Under the pieces are notes generated by a model. It saw only the letters and a program-made list of their open reading frames with translations, searched no databases and was not told the DNA's origin. Shown piece by piece: positions 6,766-7,195 of a stretch of 7,195 nucleotides of DNA. Where the stretch lies: assembly GCA_021826565.1 (NCBI GenBank), contig JAKAZJ010000091.1, positions 1 through 7,195 of the forward strand, read 5' to 3'. A program made the position numbers and the translations under genes. This DNA comes from Pseudomonadota bacterium (GTDB lineage Bacteria; Pseudomonadota; Alphaproteobacteria; Acetobacterales; Acetobacteraceae). Every line of letters begins with the position of its first letter. Within the stretch, counting starts at the first letter, position 1.

Positions 6766-7195
6766 AGCACGCGGAATCGTCCTCGGTCATCACCGGAAGA
6801 TGGAGACGAAATTCAGTCCGGCCAGGACGGCTGTCCACTTCGATCAGCCCGCCGTGATCGCCCACGATCTTGGCCACCAGCGCCAGGCCCAGGCCGGAGC
6901 CGGACGCCTTGGTGGTGACGAACGGATCGAACAGATTGGTCCGGATATCCTCGGCGATGCCCGGCCCGTTGTCACGCACCACCACATAAAGCGGCAGATC
7001 CAGCCGGCTGGTAGAGCCGCGCACGGCCACCCGCATCCCCTGCTGGAATCCGGTCGCCAGCACGATCTCGCCGCTCGGCTGATCGGCCAGCGCCTCGGCG
7101 GCGTTCTTCACCAGGTTCAGCACCACCTGCACCAGCTGGTCGCGATTGCCCCAGACCGGGGGCAACGACGGGTCGTACAGTTCCTGGAACCGGAT
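6764..7195 (-). CDS. ntrB: NtrB, nitrogen sensor histidine kinase, C-terminal fragment
   Basis: The gene runs off the right edge. The visible 143 residues, read from base 7195, are the HATPase_c domain. They open with [20 protein letters not shown], followed by the N box ([11 protein letters not shown]), G1 (VRDNGPGI), the F box ([10 protein letters not shown]) and G2 ([18 protein letters not shown]). The sensory PAS domain and phospho-acceptor His lie beyond the window. NtrB is a soluble kinase/phosphatase controlled by PII proteins and acts on NtrC; this assignment rests on the match to NtrB C-termini and the position ten bases before ntrC. TTG 7165 is an internal Leu codon, not a start. 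The ATP-binding motifs all look intact. Confidence 0.93.
   Translation of the reverse strand: MRFQELYDPSLPPVWGNRDQLVQVVLNLVKNAAEALADQPSGEIVLATGFQQGMRVAVRGSTSRLDLPLYVVVRDNGPGIAEDIRTNLFDPFVTTKASGSGLGLALVAKIVGDHGGLIEVDSRPGRTEFRLHLPVMTEDDSAC

Overview
This GC-rich window looks like chromosomal DNA of an alphaproteobacterium. The tandem order ntrB-ntrC-ntrY-ntrX is a hallmark of that class, and the lipoprotein and coding style suggest Rhodospirillales/Acetobacteraceae, though that placement is an inference. I see no mobile element, tRNA, rRNA, CRISPR array or phage gene. Coding density is near complete; the only non-coding gap over 20 bases is 252-336.

Left part, plus strand (1-1681). The window opens inside the 3' end of a dicarboxylate/amino acid:cation symporter (DctA/GltP-like). 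After a short gap with a possible -35 box comes a small predicted lipoprotein that seems to start at CTG 337. It overlaps by 11 bases a ten-helix EamA/DMT-type permease. The permease ends only 5 bases from the stop of the converging ntrX gene.

Right part, minus strand (7195 down to 1687). This is a compact two-component operon read ntrB (C-terminal 143 residues only) > ntrC > ntrY > ntrX. Junctions are a 10-base gap (ntrB/ntrC, with the ntrB stop inside the ntrC ribosome binding site), a 4-base overlap (ntrC/ntrY) and an 11-base overlap (ntrY/ntrX), so translational coupling is likely throughout. NtrB is the soluble nitrogen-sensing kinase and NtrC its sigma-54 activator with an intact GAFTGA loop. 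NtrY is a membrane kinase with HAMP and PAS domains. NtrX is its partner regulator, whose AAA+ domain has lost GAFTGA and so probably does not remodel sigma-54 polymerase.

This is mainly a well-known locus, and I found no undescribed system. The points most worth a second look are a G7 tract at the ntrY/ntrX overlap where loss of one G would fuse kinase and regulator in frame, the substituted substrate-binding arginine in the symporter fragment, the degenerate GAFTGA of NtrX, and the apparent CTG start of the lipoprotein.
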